NCBI GenBank assembly: GCA_021819725.1 | Contig: JAKAQR010000021.1 | Location: forward strand, 1 to 44,940 | Length of the DNA stretch: 44,940 nt | Direction of reading: 5' to 3' | From: Actinomycetes bacterium | Lineage (GTDB): Bacteria > Actinomycetota > Acidimicrobiia > Acidimicrobiales > Acidimicrobiaceae | Shown here: positions 33,260-41,256 of the stretch, one piece after another | Numbering within the stretch: position 1 is the stretch's first letter | Layout of the letters: the number at the start of each line of letters is the position of its first letter | The notes under the pieces: generated by a model | The model's database searches: none | The model's input: the letters and a program-made list of their open reading frames with translations, nothing else | Told to the model about the DNA's origin: nothing | Program-made: the position numbers and the translations under genes

Positions 33260-34390
33260 GTGCCAAAGAATGAGGGTACCGAACAGCCGACGGCACAGAA
33301 GCTGCAAAAGGCCAAGAAAGAGGGGACGGTTGCACGCTCTGCGGAACTAGCGACTTGGTTGGTGATCCTCACGTTTTCACTGGCCGCACCGTTGATGTTT
33401 CATCTCGTGGAGGCAAAGATCGTCGCCTTTAGCCACCTTGCTCTCAATGGTGGCGCGTCAATCACCACGGCAACGGCCCTGCGTCGGCTCGAATCGGGAC
33501 TCGAGACCGTGGGGGAACTCGCTATTATTGTCGCGACGCCAGTCGCAGTTTTCGTGGCACTGATCAACATTGCGCAGGTGGGAATACGCTTTGTACCCAA
33601 AAAGATCACACCGACCTTTACTCATTTCTCGCCAAAGCAGAATCTTTCACGCATCTTCTCCACCACCCCAGCGATTGAGGCAGCGAAGTCGCTCGTGAAG
33701 CTGTTGATCGTCGTGGTGGTCTCGACGCTCCTATTGTTGGGAGGCGTGGATGCCTTGACGTCTGCGTCAGTTGCGCCGCTCGCTGTGGCCGCGCAGGTCG
33801 CCTCGATGAGTCTGGAGCTGGTACGGCTTACTGGGGTCTTGGGACTCGCGATTGCACTGATTGACTACGGCCGTTCTCGGCAGCAGGTGCGCAAACAGCT
33901 GCTGATGACTCGTCAAGAGGTCAAGGATGAGATCAAGCAGTACGAGGGGGATCTACAGACCAAGGGGCGCCGCCGTCGAGTCGCTCGAGAGCTCTCAAGG
34001 CGGCGTATGATCGCCAACGTGGCCCTCGCTGACGTGGTGGTGGCGAATCCCACACACGTGGCGGTTGCGCTCAAGTATGAGCCGGCGACCCATCGCGCAC
34101 CTATCGTTTTAGCCAAGGGCTCGGAGTACATCGCTGCTACCATTCGAGAGCGGGCTCGGGTGGCAGGGGTGCCGATCGTCATCGACCCGCCCCTGGCGCG
34201 CGCGCTCAATATCGCGGTTCCTGTCGGAGAGTCGATCCCTGGTTCTCTGTTCCTGGTCGTGGCTCGTCTCCTCGCCTTTGTCTATCAGCTTTCGACGACC
34301 GCACGGTACTACGAGTCCACCCATCAGTCCAATTTAGAGGAGATCCCGGAGGAGATTCTGGAGCGAGTTCTCACCGAACTCGCCACCTAG
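33260..34390 (+). CDS. flhB: Flagellar export specificity switch protein FlhB
   Basis: FlhB changes substrate specificity from rod/hook to filament after autocleavage. In 376 residues the start EQPTAQKLQKAKKEGTVARS is typical, followed by four membrane helices (about 30-215). A cytoplasmic domain contains the self-cleaving motif NPTH at 263-266 (ADVVVANPTHVAVALKYEP). The start is GTG immediately after the fliR stop. The normal motif and length indicate a functional switch together with FliK. Confidence 0.97.
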   Translation: MPKNEGTEQPTAQKLQKAKKEGTVARSAELATWLVILTFSLAAPLMFHLVEAKIVAFSHLALNGGASITTATALRRLESGLETVGELAIIVATPVAVFVALINIAQVGIRFVPKKITPTFTHFSPKQNLSRIFSTTPAIEAAKSLVKLLIVVVVSTLLLLGGVDALTSASVAPLAVAAQVASMSLELVRLTGVLGLAIALIDYGRSRQQVRKQLLMTRQEVKDEIKQYEGDLQTKGRRRRVARELSRRRMIANVALADVVVANPTHVAVALKYEPATHRAPIVLAKGSEYIAATIRERARVAGVPIVIDPPLARALNIAVPVGESIPGSLFLVVARLLAFVYQLSTTARYYESTHQSNLEEIPEEILERVLTELAT

Positions 34391-34512
34391 GCAGCTCCAA
34401 TTCATCGTTGGTTGATGGTTTTAATTAAAGGTCGTGCACTTGACTGACGAAGTGTTGAGTACACGGATGAGCCCTATTCTCAAGGATGACCAAGGTTCAA
34501 TGAGGGAGGACC

Positions 34513-36555
34513 ATGGAGAGTGCCCGTATGCGCCGCTTGGCGCTCGCGGTACCGATTGGCATCGCCGTGATTGTGGTGATGTTAGTCGTTCCAATCCCCT
34601 CACAGCTGCTCGATATACTTATCACCGCCAACATCACCTTCGCACTGGTCGTCCTCGGAGTCTCCCTGCGAGTGACGGATCCTTTGGAGTTCGCGGCCTT
34701 CCCCTCAGTGCTCTTAATCGCAACCATGTTTCGATTGGCGCTCAATGTCTCGGCGACCCGATTGGTGCTGTTGCATGCCTATGCCGGTTCCGTGATCGAG
34801 AGCTTTGGCCACTTTGTGGTCGGCGGATCGGTCGTTGTCGGTCTGGTTGTCTTCGCTATTTTGTTCATCATCCAGTTCGTCGTGATTACCTCTGGTGCAG
34901 GACGGGTCGCTGAGGTTGGTGCTCGGTTCACCTTGGATGCGATGCCGGGCAAGCAGATGGCTATCGATGCCGACCTCAACGCTGGCCACATCGATGAGGC
35001 CGAGGCTCGACGACGACGCGCACGTATCTCCAAGGAGGCTGACTTCTACGGCGCGATGGACGGCGCTTCGAAGTTCATCAAGGGTGATGCCATCGCAGCG
35101 GCGGTGATCACCGTGATCAACCTCATCGGCGGCTTCATCGTCGGTGTGGTGCAGCATCATCTCTCGATCACCCAGTCGATTGATACGTACTCCTTGCTCT
35201 CTGTTGGTGACGGTCTCGTCAGTCAGATCCCCGCGCTGCTCCTCTCGATCGCAACCGGTCTGGTTGTGACCCGAACCTCGAACGACTCGGACTTTGGCCT
35301 CGATCTTTTGCAACAGCTCTTGAAGCAGTCCGTAGCCCTCCAGATCGCTGGCGGTATTATCGGCACTCTTGGTTTGCTGCCGGGCTTGCCAAAGCTTCCG
35401 TTCCTGCTCGTCGGTGGCACCGTCTTTGTGATTGGATGGCGTGTCTCAAAGACTCCTGAGCGAGATGAAGGGGCGACGGCTGAGGCGCTGACCCAGGTCG
35501 CGGCCCCCGAGACCGCCCAGGACGTCGTTGGCGTCGAGATCCTCGAACTCGAGTTGGGCTTTGAACTCCTCGACGTGGTGGATCCGGCAAAGGGTGGCGA
35601 CCTGCTTGAACGGGTAAAGGGGCTGCGCCGCAAACTGGCTGGGGAACTCGGTTTCGTACTGCCGCCAGTGCGAACGCACGACAATTTGGATATCGGCCCC
35701 ACCGAGTACGTGATCAAGATCGCAGAGATGGAGATCAGTCGCGGGAAAGTCCCTCGTGATCGCGTGCTCGCGATCGGTGATAATCTCGATGCATTACCCG
35801 GTGAGGAGACCGTCGATCCTGTCTTTGGCCTGCGAGCTCGTTGGATCCCACCCGACTACAAGACCCAGGCACAGGTGCTCGGAGCTACCGTGGTGGATCG
35901 CTCTTCGGTCATCGTCACCCATCTCTCAGAGGTTGTCCAACATCATGCAGGTGCACTGCTCACACGGCAGCAGACCAAAGAGATGCTCGATGCTCTCAAG
36001 CGAGTTGCTCCCGTGGTGGTTGATGAACTCAACACCGCTCAGGTGGCCATGGGTGATATTCAGCGAGTCTTGCGAGAACTGCTTGACGAGCGCGTTCCGG
36101 TGAGAAACCTGCCGGCGATTGTTGAGGCGATTGTCGATCGGTACCGCACCTCCAAGGAGCCCGATGCACTCCTCGATGCGGCGCGGGAAGCGCTCGGTGG
36201 GGCTATCTCATCAACTTTTGCCCAGGATGGGATGCTAGCGGTTGTCTACCTCTCATCACAGCTCGAGATGCGCTTTGCTGAGAGCCTGGTAACCGTGGAT
36301 GGTCGCCGAGTGTTAGGTATCGGCATGGAAGAGATCGTTCGCCTTCGAGAGGAGATCCGGGCGGCCAAGCTGCGAGCTGAGATAGAGGGTCATGAACCAG
36401 TACTTGTATGTATGCCCGCTATTCGTAGAGCACTCTTCCAGACCCTTCGCGCGGGTGATGCAGCGATTCCAGTGTTGGCCGTGAGGGAGCTTGCTCCTTC
36501 GCTTAAGTTGATTCAGATAGGAGTGATTGGTGATGTCGAACCAGCTACGGTTTAA
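34513..36555 (+). CDS. flhA: Flagellar export gate protein FlhA
   Basis: FlhA is the large export gate subunit that docks chaperone-substrate complexes. The 680 residues comprise an N-terminal membrane half with about eight helices (1-310), including DPLEFAAFPSVLLIATMFRL, LDAMPGKQMAIDADLNAG and SQIPALLLSIATGLVVTR. The C-terminal cytoplasmic half (330-680) includes GLRARWIPPDYKTQAQVLGA and TLLDERVPVRNL-like sequence (LRELLDERVPVRNLPAIVEA). ATG follows GAGGGAGG. The gene begins 122 bp after flhB, so an internal promoter is possible. Its end overlaps the next gene. Confidence 0.97.
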   Translation: MESARMRRLALAVPIGIAVIVVMLVVPIPSQLLDILITANITFALVVLGVSLRVTDPLEFAAFPSVLLIATMFRLALNVSATRLVLLHAYAGSVIESFGHFVVGGSVVVGLVVFAILFIIQFVVITSGAGRVAEVGARFTLDAMPGKQMAIDADLNAGHIDEAEARRRRARISKEADFYGAMDGASKFIKGDAIAAAVITVINLIGGFIVGVVQHHLSITQSIDTYSLLSVGDGLVSQIPALLLSIATGLVVTRTSNDSDFGLDLLQQLLKQSVALQIAGGIIGTLGLLPGLPKLPFLLVGGTVFVIGWRVSKTPERDEGATAEALTQVAAPETAQDVVGVEILELELGFELLDVVDPAKGGDLLERVKGLRRKLAGELGFVLPPVRTHDNLDIGPTEYVIKIAEMEISRGKVPRDRVLAIGDNLDALPGEETVDPVFGLRARWIPPDYKTQAQVLGATVVDRSSVIVTHLSEVVQHHAGALLTRQQTKEMLDALKRVAPVVVDELNTAQVAMGDIQRVLRELLDERVPVRNLPAIVEAIVDRYRTSKEPDALLDAAREALGGAISSTFAQDGMLAVVYLSSQLEMRFAESLVTVDGRRVLGIGMEEIVRLREEIRAAKLRAEIEGHEPVLVCMPAIRRALFQTLRAGDAAIPVLAVRELAPSLKLIQIGVIGDVEPATV

Positions 36556-37759
36556 TGGAAAATCGATTGAGGAGGCGCTCGCAAAGGCGCGAACGGCGCT
36601 TGGAGAGGGCGTTCGGCTGGTGGCGGCAGAACGGGTGAGCAAGCCTGGCTTCGTGGGGAAGCGCATCAGCTTCACCGTCGTGGTTGAACCCCCAACGGCA
36701 CCGATCTCAGCACCTGGATTTGCAGCTGCCCTTCGTAACGTACTCGTCAGTGCAGGCCCACGACCGCTAGGGCCAGCCGACGCGGATGAATCCGATTATC
36801 GGAGCGTGCAAGATGAGCTTGCGAGGACCTATGGACGATCATCGACGACAACTGCTTCCTCTCCAACACCTCCAATCTCCGCTCCGATGTCGACCCCCAA
36901 GGTGTTCCGTCGGGATGGAAAGGTGACGAAGTTGACCAACATCGCTGCTCCGAGCTGGGCAACACTAGCGGATCCGGTCATGGTTCCTCCGAACGAGGCC
37001 CAGCCAGAGCATCCGGTTACCTTGACCACGTCCGAAGCGTCTGATACCAGGCTGATGCCTGCTCGGTTGGTGGTTGATACTCCTGGTGCCCAAGGCGCTG
37101 AGCAGATGGACCTTGCGCAGATGGACGCCGGTCACGCGAATGTTGACACCCCGTTGACAGAGACAGAGCTCGTCCAGGCCGCCCGTCGTGCGATGGAGGC
37201 AGGATCGGCACCTGGCGCGTTTCTCGTTGATCGCATCGACGCGCTTGTCGTCGATCTCGCTGGTGACGCACCGGTTGTTGATCTTCGGGGACATCCCTTC
37301 ATGGCCGAAACGGCCCAGTTCGGTGGAGTGACCCAGCTCGTAGCCGTTGTGGTGCCCTCGGCGACGGATCCGATCGGACGCTTTACTGAGATCTGTGAGG
37401 AGTTGGGAATCGTGCCAGCACATCGTTTTGTGCTTGCGCGTCGCCGCCGAGAGATCCCAGCACAGATGCTGAGTTCAGCCAACGCGGTAGCCCGGTCGGT
37501 AATGGATTGCACTGAGTCGAGTGGCCGCACGGGAGTTTTAGTGGATCCTGGTCAACTACGCCTGTTGCGCGGCTCTTTTCTCGATTCCATGATGGCGGTC
37601 GTGGTCGCTGTTGAGGGTGGGGCAACGGTCGCCCGACTGGAGCGTGAGATGAGTCCCTGTGGTGAGATCGATGCGCTCTGGTATCACGGCGATGACATGA
37701 TCGCTGCCAAGTTAGGAATTGCTCGGTTGCGGCCATCGACCACAGGAGCTGATCGGTGA
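36533..37759 (+). CDS. FlhF-like protein without the SRP-type GTPase domain
   Basis: The gene sits where flhF normally follows flhA. The first 45 residues resemble the FlhF B domain (LRFNGKSIEEALAKARTALG, then EGVRLVAAERV). After a Pro/Ser/Thr-rich middle (about 45-215), residues 235-400 form a folded-looking region (VTQLVAVVVPSATDPIGRF, RTGVLVDPGQLRLLRGSF, IDALWYHGDDMIAAKLGIAR). I see no P-loop (GxxxxGKT/S), no DTAG and no TKxD motif, so GTP binding of the FlhF type is not supported. ATG 36533 follows TAGGAG. Earlier in-frame TTG and GTG codons are less likely. Length is 408 residues. It may regulate flagellar placement or number without GTPase activity. The function is not known. Confidence 0.65.
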   Translation: MSNQLRFNGKSIEEALAKARTALGEGVRLVAAERVSKPGFVGKRISFTVVVEPPTAPISAPGFAAALRNVLVSAGPRPLGPADADESDYRSVQDELARTYGRSSTTTASSPTPPISAPMSTPKVFRRDGKVTKLTNIAAPSWATLADPVMVPPNEAQPEHPVTLTTSEASDTRLMPARLVVDTPGAQGAEQMDLAQMDAGHANVDTPLTETELVQAARRAMEAGSAPGAFLVDRIDALVVDLAGDAPVVDLRGHPFMAETAQFGGVTQLVAVVVPSATDPIGRFTEICEELGIVPAHRFVLARRRREIPAQMLSSANAVARSVMDCTESSGRTGVLVDPGQLRLLRGSFLDSMMAVVVAVEGGATVARLEREMSPCGEIDALWYHGDDMIAAKLGIARLRPSTTGADR

Positions 37760-37977
37760 AGGTTCCATGGCGGGTGCGCTTGACACTCGTCGGTGCCTTC
37801 ATCGCGACCTACTCCAGCTTGCGAAACGTTTTGGAGGGCTATAACGGTTGGTCAATCTACCTCGAACACCTCTTGATTGCACTCTTGGTTGTCTATGTCG
37901 GTCTCTCGATCCTTGCGACCATCACCGCCTGGTATAACTTACAGAACTTGGCTGAGCGTCGTAGGCGATCAGATTAG
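37756..37977 (+). CDS. Small membrane protein at the end of the flagellar run
   Basis: Not recognised. The 73-residue product begins with GTG overlapping the preceding stop (GTGA). It has a basic N-terminus and two hydrophobic segments (about 8-20 and 38-58, HLLIALLVVYVGLSILATIT), ending in RRRRSD. The topology suggests both ends in the cytoplasm. Translational coupling to the FlhF-like gene suggests a shared function, perhaps at the cell pole or export gate, but this is inference from position only. Confidence 0.65.
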   Translation: MKVPWRVRLTLVGAFIATYSSLRNVLEGYNGWSIYLEHLLIALLVVYVGLSILATITAWYNLQNLAERRRRSD

Positions 37978-37995
37978 CTGCCATAACCGGGCAGA

Positions 37996-38157
37996 TCAAT
38001 GGTCAGGTCGTTCTTGCTCATCACGAAAGACGGTGGCGGGTAGTTCGCCGATGAATGGGTTCTGAGAGAGGGCAGTGATGTCCTTCCACCGTTCCCAAAG
38101 ATGAGCGATGTGTCCCTTGTTGAGGGAAGATTCACTGTTGTCACGCATGCTGGGCAT
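37996..38157 (-). CDS. Possible small protein of 53 residues
   Basis: An ATG at 38155-38157 opens a 53-codon frame beginning MPSMRDNSESSLNKGHIAHL, continuing WERWKDITALSQNPFIGELP and ending at TGA 37996. No family is recognised. In its favour, it fits neatly between a convergent and a divergent gene, composition is protein-like, and TATAGG lies just upstream of the ATG. Against it, there is no clear SD and its length is short enough to arise by chance. Confidence 0.4.
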   Translation of the reverse strand: MPSMRDNSESSLNKGHIAHLWERWKDITALSQNPFIGELPATVFRDEQERPDH

Positions 38158-38273
38158 TCCTATAGGTTACAATCTCTTCCAATCATGGATGACCAATGCG
38201 AGCGATTATGGCTACCCAGAGGGAATGACCCGAGAGACATACTATGACGATACGGTCGAGATAAAACGAAAAG

Positions 38274-39071
38274 GTGGGGGAATTGGCGGAAGTAGAGGTC
38301 CAACAACATGGTGCGACGATGGTCGTTACGATCAATCGTCCTGAGCAATTGAACTGTGTGAACGATAGGGTCGCTGAGGGGATTACTGAGGCACTCCAAG
38401 ATGCGGAGACCGACTCCTCGATTCGGAGTGTTGTCCTGACGGGAGCGGGAGACCGTGCCTTCTGCACAGGAATGGATCTCAAGTTTGCCCAAGCCAACGG
38501 TAGCGGTGGTGTCATCATCCCTGGTCGTGGGTTTGCCGGTATTGGTGGTTACGATTTCCCCAAACCTTTGATCGCTGCGGTCAACGGTTACGCGGTTGCG
38601 GGAGGTTTTGAGATCGTCCTCAACTGCGATCTGGTCGTCGCAAGCGAAGGAGCTCGCTTCGGACTTCCTGAGGCAAAACGCGGTCTCCTGGCGACGGGTG
38701 GTGGCCTTATTCGCTTGAGCGAGCTTGTTGGGCGAAGCGTGGCGATGGAACTTGCACTGACCGGCGAGCCGATCGGAGCAGATCGCGCTCTGGAGCTTGG
38801 GATGATCAATAGGGTCGTTCCGCGCGCAGAGTTGCTTACCGAAGCCCTTGCCTTTGCTGAGAGGATCGCTGCTGCTGGTCCACAGGCGATTGCCCACACC
38901 AAGCGCTTGCTGCGTGGCACCTATGCGCGTGCAACAGAGATGATCTGGCAACTCAACTCCGAGCTCGCCGTTATCACGATGGAGTCCGCCGAGGCTGCCG
39001 AGGGGATGGCGGCCTTTGTCGAGCGGCGCGAACCCAGGTGGCAGTCTTTGGAGGACGAGGCCATCTCCTAG
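38274..39071 (+). CDS. Enoyl-CoA hydratase/isomerase family (crotonase) protein
   Basis: The 265-residue protein belongs to the crotonase family, which hydrates or isomerises acyl-CoA thioesters, for example in fatty-acid degradation. VVTINRPEQLNCVNDRVAEG opens the fold. The oxyanion-hole regions are DRAFCTGMDLKFAQ and PLIAAVNGYAVAGGFEIVLN. The usual catalytic Glu pair region is partly preserved in LVVASEGARFGLPEAKRGLL, where the second Glu aligns. The AHTKRLLRG helix near the C-terminus is typical. The start is GTG 38274, or alternatively TTG 38283, which has a better-placed GGTGGGGG. The exact substrate is unknown. It is not obviously linked to motility. Confidence 0.9.
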   Translation: MGELAEVEVQQHGATMVVTINRPEQLNCVNDRVAEGITEALQDAETDSSIRSVVLTGAGDRAFCTGMDLKFAQANGSGGVIIPGRGFAGIGGYDFPKPLIAAVNGYAVAGGFEIVLNCDLVVASEGARFGLPEAKRGLLATGGGLIRLSELVGRSVAMELALTGEPIGADRALELGMINRVVPRAELLTEALAFAERIAAAGPQAIAHTKRLLRGTYARATEMIWQLNSELAVITMESAEAAEGMAAFVERREPRWQSLEDEAIS

Positions 39072-39096
39072 TCATAGTATCTTTTAGTCATAGTGT
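39065..39096. repeat. 16-bp imperfect tandem duplication spanning the crotonase stop codon
   Basis: CTCCTAGTCATAGTAT (39065-39080) is followed by CTTTTAGTCATAGTGT (39081-39096), sharing TAGTCATAGT exactly. The first copy contains the stop TAG. This is the third stop-spanning short duplication in the window. Confidence 0.8.
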
Positions 39097-39164
39097 TGCT
39101 CTGGAATCAGCTTGTTCACGATGACCGTTGTCGTGCCCGGCTGGTCACGTATGTGGAGAATCAC

Positions 39165-39203
39165 TGGAACCTGGTTACGGGTTCCACGTTTCGCTTGAAA
39201 CGT
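39165..39203. other. Two adjacent perfect hairpins in an intergenic region
   Basis: TGGAACC (39165-39171) pairs with GGTTCCA (39180-39186). ACGTTTC (39186-39192) pairs with GAAACGT (39197-39203), the two sharing one base. They lie in about 300 bp (39072-39372) between the convergent crotonase and rpe genes, where no gene is seen. There is no T run, so they are not classic terminators. A bidirectional terminator, an attachment-like site or a structured RNA are possible. It does not fold into a tRNA cloverleaf. Confidence 0.45.
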
Positions 39204-39372
39204 TCGTCTGCGATGACGGTGGTAGCTGCATTCTTGGCCCAGACCGAGGTTGCCATTCCCTACCTCGCTTGAGGTGTGCTAGCTGGACGTATTCCAAAGG
39301 TCCCTTCCTAGTGCCGGCATGTAGCAAGGCCGCCCACCTGGGGTGAAGTCCTTCTGGAGGAGGAACTTCGGC

Positions 39373-40086
39373 CTAGAGCGATGTAGGTCGTTGCAGGTGA
39401 ACATCACGGGCAAGCTGATGGAAGTTCTCAACCGCCTCGGCGAGATGCCCACGATGTGCCATGAGGGCGGAGCCGGAAACGAGGACCTCTGCCCCGTTGA
39501 TCACACATTCTTGGATCGTCTCCTCGGAGACGCCGCCGTCAACCTCGATCTTGACCAGCGGGTTGGTGACTTCGCGGAGCGCAACGGCCGCCAGAATCTT
39601 GGCATCCATCGCCTCGATATAGTGTTGGCCACCAAAGCCTGGGTTGACGCTCATGATCATCAACACGTCGAGTTGATCCATGACGTACTCGACATCGGTG
39701 AGTGGCGTAGCCGGGTTGAGGGCAACGCCGGCTCGTACCCCGAATGACTTGATGAGGCTAAGGGTCCGGTGGAGATGACGGGTGGCCTCCGCGTGCACGG
39801 TGATCAACTCGCAGCCCGCCTCCACGAACTCGCCCACGTAACGTTCGGGATCGACGATCATCAGGTGCACCTCGTAGGGAAGCGTGCTGTAGCGTCGGCA
39901 ACTGGCGATCACGGGCGCCCCGATGGTGATGTTGGGTACAAACACGCCATCCATCACGTCCCAGTGGATGCGATCCACACCGGCCTCTTCTAGGGCCTGT
40001 AACTCCTCGCCGAGTCGTCCAAAATCACATGGCAAAACCGAGGGGGCGAGTTCAACGATTCTTTCAGCTCGCTGCGATTCAATCAT
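39373..40086 (-). CDS. rpe: Ribulose-phosphate 3-epimerase
   Basis: The enzyme interconverts ribulose-5-phosphate and xylulose-5-phosphate in the pentose phosphate pathway. The 237 residues form a TIM barrel with the family signatures LAPSVLPCDFGRLGEELQAL, IHWDVMDGVFVPNITIGAPV (metal-binding His and catalytic Asp), YEVHLMIVDPERY, IMSVNPGFGGQHYI and KIEVDGGVSEETI with the second catalytic Asp. The ATG overlaps the rlmN stop (ATGA), so the two are translationally coupled. The C-terminus carries a short extra tail (HLQRPTSL). Confidence 0.97.
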   Translation of the reverse strand: MIESQRAERIVELAPSVLPCDFGRLGEELQALEEAGVDRIHWDVMDGVFVPNITIGAPVIASCRRYSTLPYEVHLMIVDPERYVGEFVEAGCELITVHAEATRHLHRTLSLIKSFGVRAGVALNPATPLTDVEYVMDQLDVLMIMSVNPGFGGQHYIEAMDAKILAAVALREVTNPLVKIEVDGGVSEETIQECVINGAEVLVSGSALMAHRGHLAEAVENFHQLARDVHLQRPTSL

Positions 40087-41189
40087 CTGCTAACTCCTTG
40101 CTGTCGCTCGATGGGCTGGGACCTATCCTCGTTGGAGCTGGTAGTACATGCTGTGAGGCGGGGGTTGGACCGGCGGCGAATAGTCATCGGCTCTGTGCGC
40201 ATTGCGAGTTGTCCACACGCTGCATCAATGGTCTGGCCACGCGTTGACCGAATCGTACAGCGAACATCGTTTGCCTGGAGGGTCCGCTGAAAGGCGAGTA
40301 CTCGGTCGCGCGTGCTGCCACGGACAAGGTAGCCGGGCGTGGGGTTGAGAGGGATGAGGTTCACGTGTGCTCTGAGGCGCCGTGCGATGGTGCCCAACTC
40401 ATCGGCGGCACGTTGGGTGTCGTTAAAGTCGGCGATCATCGCCCACTCCAAACTCACCAGACGGGAGGTCGCCGCTGTCCATTCTTCACAGCTCGCAACG
40501 ATCTGTTCGATCGGATAGCGTCGATTTAGCGGAATGATCTCGGAGCGATCATGGTCGTTGGCGGCGTGGAGTGAGACGGCGAGCGTCAACGGTAGCCCCT
40601 CTGTGGCGAGGCGTTTGATGCCCGGAACGACGCCGACGGTTGACACGGTAATGCGCCGAGGTGATATTCCGAAACGATCTACGATGACCCTGAGAGCCCC
40701 CATCAAGGATCGGTAGTTGGCGAGGGGTTCCCCCATGCCCATCATGACAATATTCGAGAGACGGCGAGGGAGTGCGGCTTGTTTGGCCCGGTATACCTGT
40801 TCGACGATCTCTGCAGTGGTGAGTTGTCGCCCAAACCCTCCCTGGCCAGTTGCACAGAAGCTACAGGCCATGGCGCAGCCAGCCTGGGTTGAGATGCATG
40901 CGGTGGCTCGATGTGGATACTCCATCAAGACGGTCTCAATGCGATAGCCGCCGTCGATTTCGTACAACCATTTACGAGTCGCCATGTCGTCACTGGTCGT
41001 CATGGTTACTTCGCTGAGGCTCAAGGGGTAGTCGTTGTCGAGCTGGGCGCGCAGCCGAAGTGGGAGATTGGTGATCTCCGTCACTGGTAGCGCCTTCTCA
41101 AAGAGTCCTTCGAAGAGCTGTTTGACCCGATATCGAGCGCCGAGTGTCTCCTCGGCGGTGGCGGGATCGAGGTCAAAGAGCGAAGGCAT
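40083..41189 (-). CDS. rlmN: 23S rRNA adenine-2503 C2-methyltransferase RlmN
   Basis: This radical SAM enzyme methylates A2503 of 23S rRNA, and also A37 of some tRNAs, affecting translational fidelity. The CxxxCxxC iron-sulfur motif is at Cys105, Cys109 and Cys112 (TQAGCAMACSFCATGQGG), with GMGEPLANY and VSLHAANDHDRSEIIPLNRR as family blocks. The C-terminal Cys that completes methyl transfer lies in TIDAACGQL. I choose ATG 41187-41189 (368 residues, MPSLFDLDP), since the longer frame from 41282 overlaps the ABC lipoprotein gene and adds unrelated sequence. The stop overlaps the rpe start. The last 45 residues are a poorly conserved basic tail. Confidence 0.95.
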   Translation of the reverse strand: MPSLFDLDPATAEETLGARYRVKQLFEGLFEKALPVTEITNLPLRLRAQLDNDYPLSLSEVTMTTSDDMATRKWLYEIDGGYRIETVLMEYPHRATACISTQAGCAMACSFCATGQGGFGRQLTTAEIVEQVYRAKQAALPRRLSNIVMMGMGEPLANYRSLMGALRVIVDRFGISPRRITVSTVGVVPGIKRLATEGLPLTLAVSLHAANDHDRSEIIPLNRRYPIEQIVASCEEWTAATSRLVSLEWAMIADFNDTQRAADELGTIARRLRAHVNLIPLNPTPGYLVRGSTRDRVLAFQRTLQANDVRCTIRSTRGQTIDAACGQLAMRTEPMTIRRRSNPRLTACTTSSNEDRSQPIERQQGVSR

Positions 41190-41256
41190 AGGTATAAGGT
41201 TAGTCAGGAGTGGTACTGTGGCGGTGAACTGCACCTGCCACAGATGCCAAATGTGG

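Noticed and set aside
39165..39203. Possible tRNA gene suggested by GGTTCCA next to a hairpin
   Set aside because: No acceptor or anticodon stems can be formed around it.
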